Notes: generated by a model not told the origin, from the letters alone. A DNA stretch of 64,000 nt from JASGCK01 sp031538565 (GCA_031538565.1 JAVKLS010000028.1:62001-126000); one strand, 5' to 3'. Shown: positions 15,463-25,070, counted from the stretch's first letter. Program-made: numbers and translations.

Positions 15463-16675
15463 CAGCACCTCGCAAACCGCGCCGCTGGAGGGCGTCAAAA
15501 TTCTTGATCTCACGTCGGTGGTATTGGGGCCATTTGCCACGCAAATTTTGGCGTCACTGGGTGCACAGGTGCTCAAAGTAGAAACCATAGAGGGCGACAC
15601 CATGCGCCATGTCGGTCCGATGAAAAACGCAGGCATGGGACATATTTTTCTGCACGCCAACAGCGGTAAGCAAAGCGTGGTGTTAGACCTCAAAAGCAAA
15701 GACGGTCTTTCTGCGTTGCTGCGCCTAGCGTCCAGTCACGACGTGTTAATTGGCAACGTGCGTCCTGCAGCCATGGCTCGGCTTGGACTAGATTTTGAAT
15801 CGGTTCGCCGCGTCAATCCGCGCATCATTTACGTCAGCTGTTGCGGTTTTGATCAAGCAGGCCCTTATGCCGCCAAACCCGCCTACGACGATCTCATCCA
15901 AGGCGCAGCAGGCGTGCCGTGGCTGATGCAGCAGTATGGTGCGCCCCAACCTTGCTACGCCCCCGTGACGCTGGCAGACCGCGTGACAGGTTTGCACGCG
16001 GTGTATGCCGTATGCGCCGCCTTGTTTTCCCGCGAGCGGGCTGGCAATGCGTGGCAGGGCGAGTCCATCGTTGTGCCCATGTTTGAAGCGATCACCCAGT
16101 TTGTACTAGGCGACCACATGGGAGGGCGCAGTTTCGACCCCTCCATTGGCGACGCAGGCTACGCAAGACTGCTTACGCCCAATCGCAAGCCTTATAAAAC
16201 GGCAGATGGCTATTTGTGCGTACTCATTTACAACGACAAACATTGGCGCAGTTTTTTTGCCGCCATTGACGAGCCAGAGCGTTTGCACTCCGATCCACGG
16301 TTTACCACGCACAGCGCACGCGCCGCAAACATTGACGGGGTGTATGCCGAGGTCGGACGCATCATGCTAAGTCGCAGCACCGCTGCGTGGCAAGCCTTGC
16401 TGGATGAGGCGGACATCCCCAATATGCCCATGAACTCTGCGGACAGTTTGCTGACCGATCCGCACCACCTCGCCACAGGATTTATCTACGAGCACACGCA
16501 CCCAACCGAAGGAGTCATCAAAAGTGTGGGGAGTCCTGTTAAATGGAAAAATCACACAACCGACAAGACCCTTGCCCCCGCGCCCTCGCTTGGCGAGCAC
16601 ACAAGGCAAGTGCTAGAAAAACTGGGCTACGACGAGACAACCATTGCGCGAATGCTGCAAGCCGTTGCCCAATGA
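15455..16675 (+). CDS. CaiB/BaiF family CoA-transferase (class III)
   Basis: Transfers CoA between an acyl-CoA donor and a carboxylic acid. The 406-residue protein opens with LEGVKILDLTSVVLGPFATQ and LGAQVLKVE, contains VLDLKSKDG, and has the catalytic-Asp region in AYDDLIQGAAGVPWL (residues about 142-156), as in formyl-CoA transferase relatives. The small domain SADSLLTDPHH is also present. I start at MASSTSQ (15455); the in-frame ATG at 15431 overlaps the symporter more. The substrate is not readable; the neighbouring symporter and aldehyde dehydrogenase suggest a dicarboxylate or hydroxy-acid pathway. Confidence 0.9.
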   Translation: MASSTSQTAPLEGVKILDLTSVVLGPFATQILASLGAQVLKVETIEGDTMRHVGPMKNAGMGHIFLHANSGKQSVVLDLKSKDGLSALLRLASSHDVLIGNVRPAAMARLGLDFESVRRVNPRIIYVSCCGFDQAGPYAAKPAYDDLIQGAAGVPWLMQQYGAPQPCYAPVTLADRVTGLHAVYAVCAALFSRERAGNAWQGESIVVPMFEAITQFVLGDHMGGRSFDPSIGDAGYARLLTPNRKPYKTADGYLCVLIYNDKHWRSFFAAIDEPERLHSDPRFTTHSARAANIDGVYAEVGRIMLSRSTAAWQALLDEADIPNMPMNSADSLLTDPHHLATGFIYEHTHPTEGVIKSVGSPVKWKNHTTDKTLAPAPSLGEHTRQVLEKLGYDETTIARMLQAVAQ

Positions 16676-16696
16676 TTTCGTCTGTGCGAGTCGCGC

Positions 16697-18151
16697 TTAC
16701 ACGCACGCCATCGACACTGATTTGACGTTTAGATAAGCCTCCAAAATTTCCGAGCCACCTTCGGAGCCATAGCCCGAATCTTTGACGCCACCAAACGGCA
16801 TTTCCGCCCAAGACACGCCGCCTTGGTTGATCCACAGCATCCCCACCTCCAAGCGTTGACCCAGCAGATGCGCGGTTTTAAGCGAGCGAGTGAAGGCGTA
16901 GCTGGCAAGTCCAAATGGCAGTCGATTGGACTCTTTAATGGCGTCTTCTAAATCGTCAAAACCCTGGATAACTGCCATAGGGCCAAAGGGCTCACTATTT
17001 AGCACGTCGGCGTTCATCGGCAAGTCGGTGAGCACCGTAGGCGCAAAGAAGTTGCCTGTTGTACCAATGCGCTCGCCGCCCGTTGCAACGGTTGCGCCTT
17101 TGCCTCTTGCATCGGCGGTCAGTGCCTCCATTGCGCTGACGCGGCGTGCATTGGCAAGCGGTCCCATTTGCGTGCCCTCCGCCATGCCGTCACCCACTTT
17201 AAGTTTTTCTGCCAGCGCAACCAACCCTTTGGTGAACTCAGCTTTGACTGAGTGATGCACCAAAAACCGCGTGGGCGAAATGCACACTTGTCCTGCGTTA
17301 CGAAATTTGAGCGAACCTGCCGTTTTGAGCGCCAGCGTGATATCAGCATCTGCCGCCACGATGACGGGGGCATGACCGCCCAGCTCCATCGTGGCGCGCT
17401 TCATGTGCTGCCCCGCCATTGCCGCCAGTTGCTTACCCACAGGCGTAGAGCCTGTGAAGGTAATTTTTTTAACCAACGGATGCGCAATGAGGTAGCTGGA
17501 AATTTCGGCGGGAATGCCGTACACCAAACTAATCACACCAGGGGGAACGCCCGCATCCACGAATGTTTGAATCAGCGCGGCGGGCGAAGCGGGCGTTTCT
17601 TCGGGTGCTTTAACGATGATGGAGCAACCCGTTGCCAGCGCCGCCGAGAGCTTTCGCACGACTTGGTTAATAGGAAAGTTCCAAGGCGTAAATGCCGCAA
17701 CAATACCCACAGGCTCTTTGAGCACTTGCGCAGACACATTCATGGCACGTGCTGGCACGATGCGTCCGTAAGTGCGACGACCTTCTTCGGCACACCATTC
17801 AATAATTTCAGCACTCATCACCGCTTCTAACTTCGCCTCGCCCAGCGGCTTGCCTTGCTCTTGCGTCATCAAAGCACCAATGCTGGCAGCGCGTTCGCGC
17901 ATCAGCACAGCCGCCCGTCGCATGATGTTCGATCGCTCCAGCGCGGGCGTATTGCGCCACAGCGCAAAGCCTTTGGCAGCGCTGGCAAGTGCGAGGTCTA
18001 AATCGGCAATGCCCGCACAGGCGACGCGACCAATTTCTAGCCCAGTGGCAGGGTTCACCACAGCGAGCGTTTTACCGCTGGCTGCATCCACCCACTGGTT
18101 GTCAATGAGTAATTGCGTATTTTTGTATGTTGGCGCTAGAGTGCTTGTCAT
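16697..18151 (-). CDS. NAD(P)-dependent aldehyde dehydrogenase, succinate-semialdehyde type
   Basis: A 484-residue aldehyde dehydrogenase of the GabD/SSADH group. The catalytic Glu lies in MELGGHAPVIV (residues about 254-264) and the catalytic Cys in NAGQVCISPTRF (about 286-297); the cofactor region AFTPWNFPINQVVRKLSAAL is intact. The CISPTRF variant is shared by succinate- and alpha-ketoglutarate-semialdehyde dehydrogenases, so either substrate is possible. It is convergent with the CoA-transferase gene, and its start overlaps the mutY stop by 4 bases (ATGA), so it is the last gene of the dynamin-mutY transcript. Confidence 0.9.
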   Translation of the reverse strand: MTSTLAPTYKNTQLLIDNQWVDAASGKTLAVVNPATGLEIGRVACAGIADLDLALASAAKGFALWRNTPALERSNIMRRAAVLMRERAASIGALMTQEQGKPLGEAKLEAVMSAEIIEWCAEEGRRTYGRIVPARAMNVSAQVLKEPVGIVAAFTPWNFPINQVVRKLSAALATGCSIIVKAPEETPASPAALIQTFVDAGVPPGVISLVYGIPAEISSYLIAHPLVKKITFTGSTPVGKQLAAMAGQHMKRATMELGGHAPVIVAADADITLALKTAGSLKFRNAGQVCISPTRFLVHHSVKAEFTKGLVALAEKLKVGDGMAEGTQMGPLANARRVSAMEALTADARGKGATVATGGERIGTTGNFFAPTVLTDLPMNADVLNSEPFGPMAVIQGFDDLEDAIKESNRLPFGLASYAFTRSLKTAHLLGQRLEVGMLWINQGGVSWAEMPFGGVKDSGYGSEGGSEILEAYLNVKSVSMACV

Positions 18152-19197
18152 GTGGTTTCCTTTGGTTGCATGGTGTTTAAAATTTTTCGAATAGGGGCTG
18201 GCAATCCCAACTGCATGGCGCTAGAGACCGAATACCACCCCCCAAGCGACGCTAGTTTACTGCGCGTGACTGCATCAAATTGCACCACGTGTAACCATAA
18301 ATCTTTGTGCGTTAAAACGTGTTTAAAGGCGGGAGCAATGCGCAGTTTGGACTGCGCAACTGGTGAAGTTGCATTTAGCAATTCATCTTCGCTAGCAAAC
18401 GCAGGCAAGCTATAAAGGCCCGCCCACACACCGCGCAGTGGTTTTTGCGCAAGCAGCACTTCACCCGACTTGGTTTGAGCCAGAAGCAACCAAACAGATT
18501 CCGTGCTGCGCTTGCGCGCACGTGTTTTGAGGGGGTAGGCGTTGACGTTTTGCCCCGCATGGGCTCGGCACGCGAGTGCCACGGGGCAGCGGATGCACTC
18601 GGGCTCACGCACATGACACAGCGTCGCGCCCATATCCATCAGCCCCTGCGTGTAAGCGGGCATCGTCGTTTTGAGATTGCGCGTGGGCAACAGCGCCGTC
18701 GCCTGCTCCCACAAGCCATTAACCTCAGAGGCTTTGGTTAAATCACCCTCAAAAGCCAGAACCCGCGACAATACGCGCCGCACATTGCCATCCAAAATCG
18801 ATACGCGCTCGCCATAACAAAACGCAGCAATCGCGGCAGCGGTAGACCTCCCCACACCTGCAAGCTGCACAAGTTCGGCGGCTGATTTTGGAAACTCGCC
18901 GCCAAAATTCTGCATCACTTGCTGGGCGGCGCGGTGTAAGTTTCGGGCGCGACTGTAGTAGCCCATGCCACTCCAAAGCGCCAACACGTCCTCTATTGAC
19001 GCAGCTGCCAACGTCTGCACATTTTGAAATTTGGTAAGAAATTTTGGATAAAAATTGAGCACTGTTGCAACTTGCGTTTGCTGCAACATCACTTCGCTTA
19101 ACCAGACGGTATAAGGACTTCGGTGGATTTGCCACGGCAAATGATGGCGTCCAAACTGGGCTTGCCACGTCACCACGCGGCTTGCAAAATGCGTCAT
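18148..19197 (-). CDS. mutY: A/G-specific adenine glycosylase MutY
   Basis: Base-excision repair enzyme removing adenine mispaired with 8-oxoguanine. The 349-residue protein has the helix-hairpin-helix with VQLAGVGRSTAAAIAAF and catalytic Asp in LDGNVRRVLSR, the [4Fe-4S] ligands in CHVREPECIRCPVALAC (C-x6-C-x2-C-x5-C) and a C-terminal NUDIX-like domain (LLLAQTKSGEVLLAQKP). Its ATG overlaps the stop of the dynamin-like gene as TAATG, and its stop overlaps the aldehyde dehydrogenase start. mutM, which works in the same 8-oxoguanine pathway, lies one gene upstream. Confidence 0.95.
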   Translation of the reverse strand: MTHFASRVVTWQAQFGRHHLPWQIHRSPYTVWLSEVMLQQTQVATVLNFYPKFLTKFQNVQTLAAASIEDVLALWSGMGYYSRARNLHRAAQQVMQNFGGEFPKSAAELVQLAGVGRSTAAAIAAFCYGERVSILDGNVRRVLSRVLAFEGDLTKASEVNGLWEQATALLPTRNLKTTMPAYTQGLMDMGATLCHVREPECIRCPVALACRAHAGQNVNAYPLKTRARKRSTESVWLLLAQTKSGEVLLAQKPLRGVWAGLYSLPAFASEDELLNATSPVAQSKLRIAPAFKHVLTHKDLWLHVVQFDAVTRSKLASLGGWYSVSSAMQLGLPAPIRKILNTMQPKETT

Positions 19198-21152
19198 TAA
19201 AAAAGCTCAAGCACGGGCTGGGAGGCCACAAGTGCATCATCACCTAACCCCTTCACAATCGAATTCAATTGTCGCCCCTGCGCCCTCATGCGCATCAATT
19301 GCGTGTCTATTTGCGCTATCTGCGCCTCTGCCGTCGTGCTGGAGTGTCCTATTTGCAATACAGCCTCAGTGCGCTGGGCTAGGGTTCGCCCGCGCTCGGT
19401 GAGCTCTGTTTGCAGCACTTTCATGGTGGACTGCATCCACGCATTGACTTCTTCTTGTGCCATTTCAAAAATCACACGCACTTGTGTGTACAAAATTTGC
19501 AATAAGCGCTGCAAATGGTCTTTGCTCATTAAGCGCCAGCTGTGGGCAAAGTCGAGGTGATGCAAATGCGTCAGCCGCACGTTGTTAATTTTGGTTGCAA
19601 AGTCCGTCATGTTCGGTGCGGATACGAGGGCAATCACAAACCCGTGTTGCGTATTAATGGCTTGTGTTTTTTCAAGCAACCTGTCATGCAGTTGCATCAA
19701 GTCAGTTTGGCACGACTGCATACTTTTCGCCAAAGCAGAAAAGCCATCTTCGTAATGCTGCTTCAGCCCTACTTTCAGCAGCTTGCCACTGAAGGCTTTG
19801 TTCATCACATTCATTTGCGCTTTAAGGGCGCGGCTATTGATGTGCGCGAGCGCGGAGTGCGTACCCTCTAAGCACATATTTTGTGCCCGCTTGAACTGCT
19901 TGGTCGCCTCGGCCACTTTTTGCTTTTCTAAATGCAAGTCTGCCAGCAGCGCGTCTTTGCTGTCTTCGCTTTTGCCAATGGTGGATTGGATATCGGATTT
20001 TTGTCGTACCAAATCGCGCACGCGCCGCGCAAGCGCATCGGTTGCTGTAGCCTGCAAACGCATCAAACCACTCATGCAGTTTTGTTGAATGATGCTTTGG
20101 CGTTCACGCACTAAATGTCCACCCAGCACATCTTCTAAGGTTAAAAGACCGCTGCGTTCGAGCAAGGGCGCGTCTTTGCCAATCTTGGCAAGCAAAGCTT
20201 TTTGCGCCGAGATGGCAATCACCGACTGCCGGCTAATACTTAGCAGCTGCGCCGTACTGATGCACTGCTTTTCTAACTCGGCAGTGACTTCTGCTGGAGA
20301 TTTCAAATCGTCCCACAGCATATCAATTTTGTTCAAAAGGGCGTAGCGCGGAATGTGCGACGCAGCGGCGTGCCCTAAGTGCTCGCGCCACAAATCGAGG
20401 TCTGATTTGGTAACGCCCGTATCGGCGCTCAAAATAAAAAGCGTCGCCTGCGCTTGCCCCAAAAGCGCCATCGTCAAATCGGGCTCTACGCCCACCGCAT
20501 TAAGCCCTGGCGTGTCCAAAATCACCAATCCTTGTGCAAGCAGCGGATGCGGGATGTTGATGCAGGCGTGCCGCCACACAGGAACCTCCACCTGCCCCAA
20601 TCGGTCAGGCACGGGGTTGTCTAGGTTGCGCTCGCCGTTTGGCTGATTGGGCAACCAAAACCCCAGCGCCGTTGCCTCCTCGACGCTGACGCGCTGTACG
20701 TCACCTACTTTGGCAATTGTTTGCGCCATTGCCGCTGGCTCTTGCGGATTAAATGCAAACGTAATCCATGCCTCGGGACGCTGCCGCCAATGCGCCATTG
20801 ACGTTGTGTCTTTGCGCGTGTTAATGGGCAAAAGCCGAATGCCAATGGGCAACGCAGGATTCCAGGCAATCTCAGCTGGGCACATTGTTGTACGGCCCGC
20901 GCCTGCGGGCATGATGCGCCGTCCGTACTCTGCAAAAAACAAGGCGTTGATGAGCTCAGACTTGCCGCGTGAAAACTCCGCCACAACCGCCACCATGATT
21001 TGCTGACTCGTCAACTGATAGCGCAGGCGGTTGACTTCGGCATAGACCGAGGCGTCGGCCAACTTATTTTTTTCTAGCCACTCGCCCAAAGAGGTCAGTC
21101 GCTTGGCAAAACCGACGCACCAGCGCTGGTGCTGATTAAACTGACTTTGCAT
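19197..21152 (-). CDS. dynamin-like GTPase
   Basis: A large bacterial dynamin-family GTPase of about 651 residues, probably acting on membranes. The P-loop is AEFSRGKSELINALFF (residues about 56-71), the switch-II motif is LDTPGLNAVG and the base-specificity motif is LNKIDMLW. The C-terminal half is long and helical with coiled-coil stretches. I prefer the start MQSQFNQHQRW at 21152; an in-frame ATG at 21197 is also open but has a CACTCCT rather than a Shine-Dalgarno before it. It sits between mutM and mutY; dynamin next to mutM is familiar in Burkholderiales, but a repair role is not shown. Confidence 0.85.
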   Translation of the reverse strand: MQSQFNQHQRWCVGFAKRLTSLGEWLEKNKLADASVYAEVNRLRYQLTSQQIMVAVVAEFSRGKSELINALFFAEYGRRIMPAGAGRTTMCPAEIAWNPALPIGIRLLPINTRKDTTSMAHWRQRPEAWITFAFNPQEPAAMAQTIAKVGDVQRVSVEEATALGFWLPNQPNGERNLDNPVPDRLGQVEVPVWRHACINIPHPLLAQGLVILDTPGLNAVGVEPDLTMALLGQAQATLFILSADTGVTKSDLDLWREHLGHAAASHIPRYALLNKIDMLWDDLKSPAEVTAELEKQCISTAQLLSISRQSVIAISAQKALLAKIGKDAPLLERSGLLTLEDVLGGHLVRERQSIIQQNCMSGLMRLQATATDALARRVRDLVRQKSDIQSTIGKSEDSKDALLADLHLEKQKVAEATKQFKRAQNMCLEGTHSALAHINSRALKAQMNVMNKAFSGKLLKVGLKQHYEDGFSALAKSMQSCQTDLMQLHDRLLEKTQAINTQHGFVIALVSAPNMTDFATKINNVRLTHLHHLDFAHSWRLMSKDHLQRLLQILYTQVRVIFEMAQEEVNAWMQSTMKVLQTELTERGRTLAQRTEAVLQIGHSSTTAEAQIAQIDTQLMRMRAQGRQLNSIVKGLGDDALVASQPVLELF

Positions 21153-21209
21153 AGTCACCGAATTGGTATTGAAAATCACGGGTGGCAAGGCGGGCATAGG
21201 AGTGAATTA

Positions 21210-22025
21210 TCACGGACGCTGACACTTGGGACAATAAAACGTGCTGCGTTGTCCTTGAAAAATACGACGAATCGCCGTAGTGCACACATGACACGGCAAC
21301 CCCTCGCGTCCATACACAGCGGCTTGCAACTGAAAGTGCCCGTCTTCGCCATGCGCGTTGGCAAAATCGCGTAACGTAGAGCCGCCCAAATCCAGTGCGT
21401 CTTGCAGCACCTGCAAGGCAGCCGCGTGCAGCTTGTCGGCGCGTACTCTACTTAGCTTGCTGGCTAATGTTTGCGGCCTAATGCCTGCATGGAACAAGGC
21501 TTCGGATGCATAGATATTTCCCACGCCCACCACGGGCTGACCCGAAAGGAGCACTTGCTTGATGGGGCTTTGTCTAGTGCGAATGTTTTGATAAAAATAA
21601 TCTTTGGTAAACGCTGCGCCAAACGGTTCTGCGCCCAACTTGCCAAGCAACTTTTGCGCCTCGGGCGCGATTTCTGATTGAGCGTACACCACCGCCCCAA
21701 AGCGGCGCGGGTCGTGCAAGCGAAGCAACCCTTTGGTGGTTTGCAAATCAAAATGATCATGCGGGCCTGCTGCGGGCAAATGGTTTGCAAACACCAAGCG
21801 CCCCGACATCCCCAAGTGGAGCAGTAACGTGCCCTCGCTTAAATCAAGCAGCAGATATTTACCGCGCCGCCGTACAGCCAAAGCGGTGCGTCCTATCAGC
21901 TGCGCGGGATCAATGCCCAGCGGCCAGCGCAATGGCTTGCCCACACGCACAGCCACAATACGGCCATCCGCAATGCGGTCGGCAAACGATCGACGCGTCA
22001 CTTCAACTTCGGGTAGTTCGGGCAT
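21210..22025 (-). CDS. mutM: formamidopyrimidine-DNA glycosylase
   Basis: Removes 8-oxoguanine and formamidopyrimidines from DNA. The 271-residue protein starts MPELPEVEVTRR, with the catalytic Pro1 after Met removal and Glu2, has the QPVVGVGNIYASEALF segment of the helix-two-turn-helix, and ends in an intact zinc finger (CHVCTTAIRR ... STFYCPKCQRP, C-x2-C-x16-C-x2-C type). It diverges from the TPR gene, and the dynamin-like gene follows on the same strand. Confidence 0.96.
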   Translation of the reverse strand: MPELPEVEVTRRSFADRIADGRIVAVRVGKPLRWPLGIDPAQLIGRTALAVRRRGKYLLLDLSEGTLLLHLGMSGRLVFANHLPAAGPHDHFDLQTTKGLLRLHDPRRFGAVVYAQSEIAPEAQKLLGKLGAEPFGAAFTKDYFYQNIRTRQSPIKQVLLSGQPVVGVGNIYASEALFHAGIRPQTLASKLSRVRADKLHAAALQVLQDALDLGGSTLRDFANAHGEDGHFQLQAAVYGREGLPCHVCTTAIRRIFQGQRSTFYCPKCQRP

Positions 22026-22068
22026 GAGTGTTTAACAAAACGGCTAACCTTCTATTATCATGTTCGCT

Positions 22069-23595
22069 ATGAAAAAATATTTTTTAATTGCTGTTCTTGC
22101 TGCACTGGGCAGCGCTTTTGCCCAGTCGCCCAACCTTTCTGATGTGGTTGACAGCGGCATGGATGCCAACACTTTGTATCAATTGCTACTGGCAGAAATG
22201 CTGCGTGTAGAGAATCGGCCGCTAGAAGCCTCCGCCTTGTACTCTATTGAGGCGCATCGCACCCCCACCGATCAGCTATTTGAGCGCGCCGTCATCATCC
22301 CCGCAGAAGCCCGCGATCTTCAAACCGCACGCGCCGTCGTTAATGAATGGATTCGCATCATGCCCGCGTCTGCTTTGGCGCGAAGCTATTTATTTCAGCT
22401 TAATTTTTCGCAGCGCCAGTACGCTGAAATGACTGCACCACTTAGCAAATTTTTAGAACTCACCCCCGAGGCAGATAAAGCAGCGCACATTTTTCGCTTG
22501 ACGCGTTTTTTTAGTGCGATTCCCGACAAAACGCAAGCCGCCAAATACCTAGCACTGGTGCTAACACCCTATATTGACGAGCCAAAATCTACACCGCGAA
22601 CAAAATCGGCAGCACGAATCACACTGGTTCGAGCGCAGTTGGATGCCGCACTTTATGCCGAGGCGCTCGTGCAATTGCGTGCAATCACCGCCGAGTCGCC
22701 AGAGTCGCCAGATGGCTGGCTTCTCTTAGGCGCACTAGAGTTGCAAGAGAATCGATTTGCTGATTCGGAAAAGTCATTCCAGAAATTTTTAACGCTTGCT
22801 GAAGAAGCAAAACTGGCGAACAACAACCCAACCTATGTGCAAGCCTACTTAGGATTGGCGCAATTGGCAGAGCACCGCAAAGACTACGCGGCCGCGCAAA
22901 ACTGGCTCATCAAAATAGAGGACAGCAAAGAGCTTCTTGCCGCGCAACTGCGCCGCGCATCCATTTTGGCAAAGCAAAACAAACTATCCGAGGCGCGGGC
23001 GCTCATTCAAAACCTACCCGAGCAAACCTTAGACCAAGCGCGCGGCAAATTGCTGGGCGAATTGCAACTGCTGCGCGATAGCAATCAGATACCAGAGGCG
23101 ATTGCACTGCTTCAAAAAGCCCTTGCTGCAGGCCCCAAAGATGCCGATGTGATGTACGAGCTGGCCATGCTGCACGACAAAGCAAAAAATTATGCGGAGA
23201 TGGAATCCTTGCTCAAACAAGTCATTGCGCTAAGACCCAATAGTGCTGCGGCTTACAACGCATTAGGCTATTCGCTAGCAGATCGCGGTTTGCGACTTGA
23301 AGAAGCAAAAGAACTGATTGAAAAAGCACTTGCGCTGACCCCCAACGATGCCTACATCCAAGACAGCTTGGCCTGGGTACTGTTTCGCATGGGGCAGCAT
23401 GGCGCAGCGCTCGCGCAGCTTCAAGCAGCCTACAACGCCCGTGCCGATGCGGAAATTGGCGCACACATGGGCGAGGTTTTGTGGCAACTCAATCGCAAAG
23501 AAGACGCCATCAAAGCGTGGCGCGAAGCGCAAATAATTAACGCGGACAACCCAACGCTGCTGGAGACCATGAGCCGCTTTGGAGTCAAGCCTTAA
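22069..23595 (+). CDS. exported TPR-repeat protein upstream of lolB
   Basis: A 508-residue protein with a signal peptide (MKKYFLIAVLAALGSAFAQ, cut after FAQ) and tetratricopeptide-type helical repeats, clearest from residue about 345 onward (YELAMLHDKAKNY, AYNALGYSLADRG, YIQDSLAWVLFRMGQH). It is probably periplasmic and scaffold-like. An upstream in-frame ATG at 22060 is an alternative start. The lolB ATG follows its stop with no spacing, so the two are co-translated; the mutM-TPR-lolB neighbourhood is common in Burkholderiales. A small in-frame 9-base duplication (GAGTCGCCA twice, 22693-22710) encodes Glu-Ser-Pro twice. Confidence 0.85.
   Translation: MKKYFLIAVLAALGSAFAQSPNLSDVVDSGMDANTLYQLLLAEMLRVENRPLEASALYSIEAHRTPTDQLFERAVIIPAEARDLQTARAVVNEWIRIMPASALARSYLFQLNFSQRQYAEMTAPLSKFLELTPEADKAAHIFRLTRFFSAIPDKTQAAKYLALVLTPYIDEPKSTPRTKSAARITLVRAQLDAALYAEALVQLRAITAESPESPDGWLLLGALELQENRFADSEKSFQKFLTLAEEAKLANNNPTYVQAYLGLAQLAEHRKDYAAAQNWLIKIEDSKELLAAQLRRASILAKQNKLSEARALIQNLPEQTLDQARGKLLGELQLLRDSNQIPEAIALLQKALAAGPKDADVMYELAMLHDKAKNYAEMESLLKQVIALRPNSAAAYNALGYSLADRGLRLEEAKELIEKALALTPNDAYIQDSLAWVLFRMGQHGAALAQLQAAYNARADAEIGAHMGEVLWQLNRKEDAIKAWREAQIINADNPTLLETMSRFGVKP
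22693..22710 (+). repeat. tandem 9-base duplication in the TPR gene
   Basis: GAGTCGCCA is present twice in direct contact, in frame, encoding Glu-Ser-Pro twice. Confidence 0.9.
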
Positions 23596-24102
23596 ATGAC
23601 GCGGCGACTGGCTTGCGCGCTTGCTGCCTTACTGCTTACCTCCTTGCTTTTAGCGAGCTGCGCCGCGCCGCCCACAATTGCGCCCAGTAGCGATCCCGCG
23701 TGGTCTGGAAAACTCAGCATCCGCATTGAGCGCGACCCGCCAGAGCAAACCAGCGCAGCTTTCACCTTAACTGGCAGCGCAAACGCGGGACGATTAGAGC
23801 TTTTTACGCCTCTTGGTGGCAAAGCCGCGCAGTTAGAGTGGGGCGCAAATTTTGCAACGATAAGCGACGGGAAAATCGGGCGCAATTTTCCTGATGTGCA
23901 AACGGCTCTGCGCGAAGTCAGCGGCGCAGACATTCCCGTTGCCAGTCTTTTCGACTGGCTGCAAGGCAAGCAAGAAAAAGAACATGACATCGCACAAGGC
24001 TGGGAAGTGGATTTAAGTCAGCTGGCGCAAAGCGGTTATTTGGTTGCAACTCGCGCCGCGCCGCTACCCCGCATCAAGCTGCGCGTGGTGCTAGAGCGAT
24101 GA
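23596..24102 (+). CDS. lolB: outer-membrane lipoprotein LolB
   Basis: Receives lipoproteins from LolA and inserts them in the outer membrane. The 168-residue precursor has a lipoprotein signal (LLTSLLLASC, lipid-modified Cys at about residue 22), then WSGKLSIRIERDPPEQTSAAF and GRLELFTPLGGKAAQLEW, which match the LolB N-terminal strands, and VASLFDWLQGK. It is shorter than E. coli LolB (207), as many betaproteobacterial copies are. It starts immediately after the TPR gene stop and overlaps the following pseudouridine synthase by 4 bases. ispE, the usual next gene in this order, is not here. Confidence 0.88.
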   Translation: MTRRLACALAALLLTSLLLASCAAPPTIAPSSDPAWSGKLSIRIERDPPEQTSAAFTLTGSANAGRLELFTPLGGKAAQLEWGANFATISDGKIGRNFPDVQTALREVSGADIPVASLFDWLQGKQEKEHDIAQGWEVDLSQLAQSGYLVATRAAPLPRIKLRVVLER

Positions 24103-25070
24103 GCACCCCAGAAGCGCCCAGCGTGCAATTTTTCACCATTGACGAAGGATCGGAAGGTCAGCGGCTGGACAATTTTCTTTTTAAAAAACTTAAAGGTGTG
24201 CCTAAAACGCACGTGCATCGCATCATCCGCAGCGGCGAAGTCCGTATCAATAAAAGCCGCGCACAAAGCAGCAGCAAAATTGCGCTTGGCGACAGCATCC
24301 GCGTGCCGCCTGTGCGCGTATCGGATGCGGCGCCTGACACTCTAGACAAACCCGTGCCAAAAAAAGAATTCCCCATTTTGTTTGAGGACGATTACTTTTT
24401 AGCGATTGACAAACCCGCAGGCACGGCGGTGCACGGCGGATCGGGCGTGAGCTTTGGCGTGATTGAGCAGCTACGCCAAGCAAGACCAGAGGCTAAATTT
24501 TTAGAACTTGTCCACCGCTTGGACCGCGAGACCTCGGGCGTGCTTCTTGTTGCCAAACGCCGAAGCGCATTACTGAATCTACAAACACAATTTAAAGAAC
24601 GCGAAACAGGCAAAATCTATTTGACGCTGGTGCTGGGCAACTACCCACCAAACAAAAAAGTGATTGATGCGCCGCTGCATAAGTTTTTGGACAGCAATGA
24701 CGAACGCCGCGTCAAAGTTGTGGCAAAAAATGATCCCAATGGCATGAAATCGGTCACGCTGGTTAAAGTCGTTAAAGCCTTTGCCAGTCCAGCTTTAGGC
24801 GATTTAACGCTGCTAGAGGTCACCATTAAAACAGGACGCACCCATCAAATCCGCGTGCATTTGCAAAGTGCGGGTCACGTCATTGCAGGCGATGAAAAAT
24901 ATGGCGACTTCGAAAAAAACAAAACACTTGTCAAGCAAGGGCTTAGGCGTATGTTTTTGCACGCATGGCGCTTGCAGCTAACGCATCCCAGCACACATGA
25001 GCCCATGACCTTGCTTGCGCAGCTGCCGCTTGATTTGGCGCGGTTTATTCAACCACCCCCTTCCCCTTGA
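24099..25070 (+). CDS. rluC: RluC-type 23S rRNA pseudouridine synthase
   Basis: Converts specific uridines of 23S rRNA (positions 955, 2504 and 2580 in E. coli) to pseudouridine. The 323-residue protein has an N-terminal S4 RNA-binding domain (residues about 18-80, GQRLDNFLFKKL ... VHRIIRSGEVRINK), the RluA-family catalytic motif HRLDRETSGVLLVAK with the essential Asp near residue 144, and TGRTHQIRVHLQ. It overlaps lolB in ATGA. RluC rather than RluD is inferred from the KxFxxxKLxGVPK-type S4 opening and GDEKYGDFEKN. Confidence 0.88.
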   Translation: MSTPEAPSVQFFTIDEGSEGQRLDNFLFKKLKGVPKTHVHRIIRSGEVRINKSRAQSSSKIALGDSIRVPPVRVSDAAPDTLDKPVPKKEFPILFEDDYFLAIDKPAGTAVHGGSGVSFGVIEQLRQARPEAKFLELVHRLDRETSGVLLVAKRRSALLNLQTQFKERETGKIYLTLVLGNYPPNKKVIDAPLHKFLDSNDERRVKVVAKNDPNGMKSVTLVKVVKAFASPALGDLTLLEVTIKTGRTHQIRVHLQSAGHVIAGDEKYGDFEKNKTLVKQGLRRMFLHAWRLQLTHPSTHEPMTLLAQLPLDLARFIQPPPSP

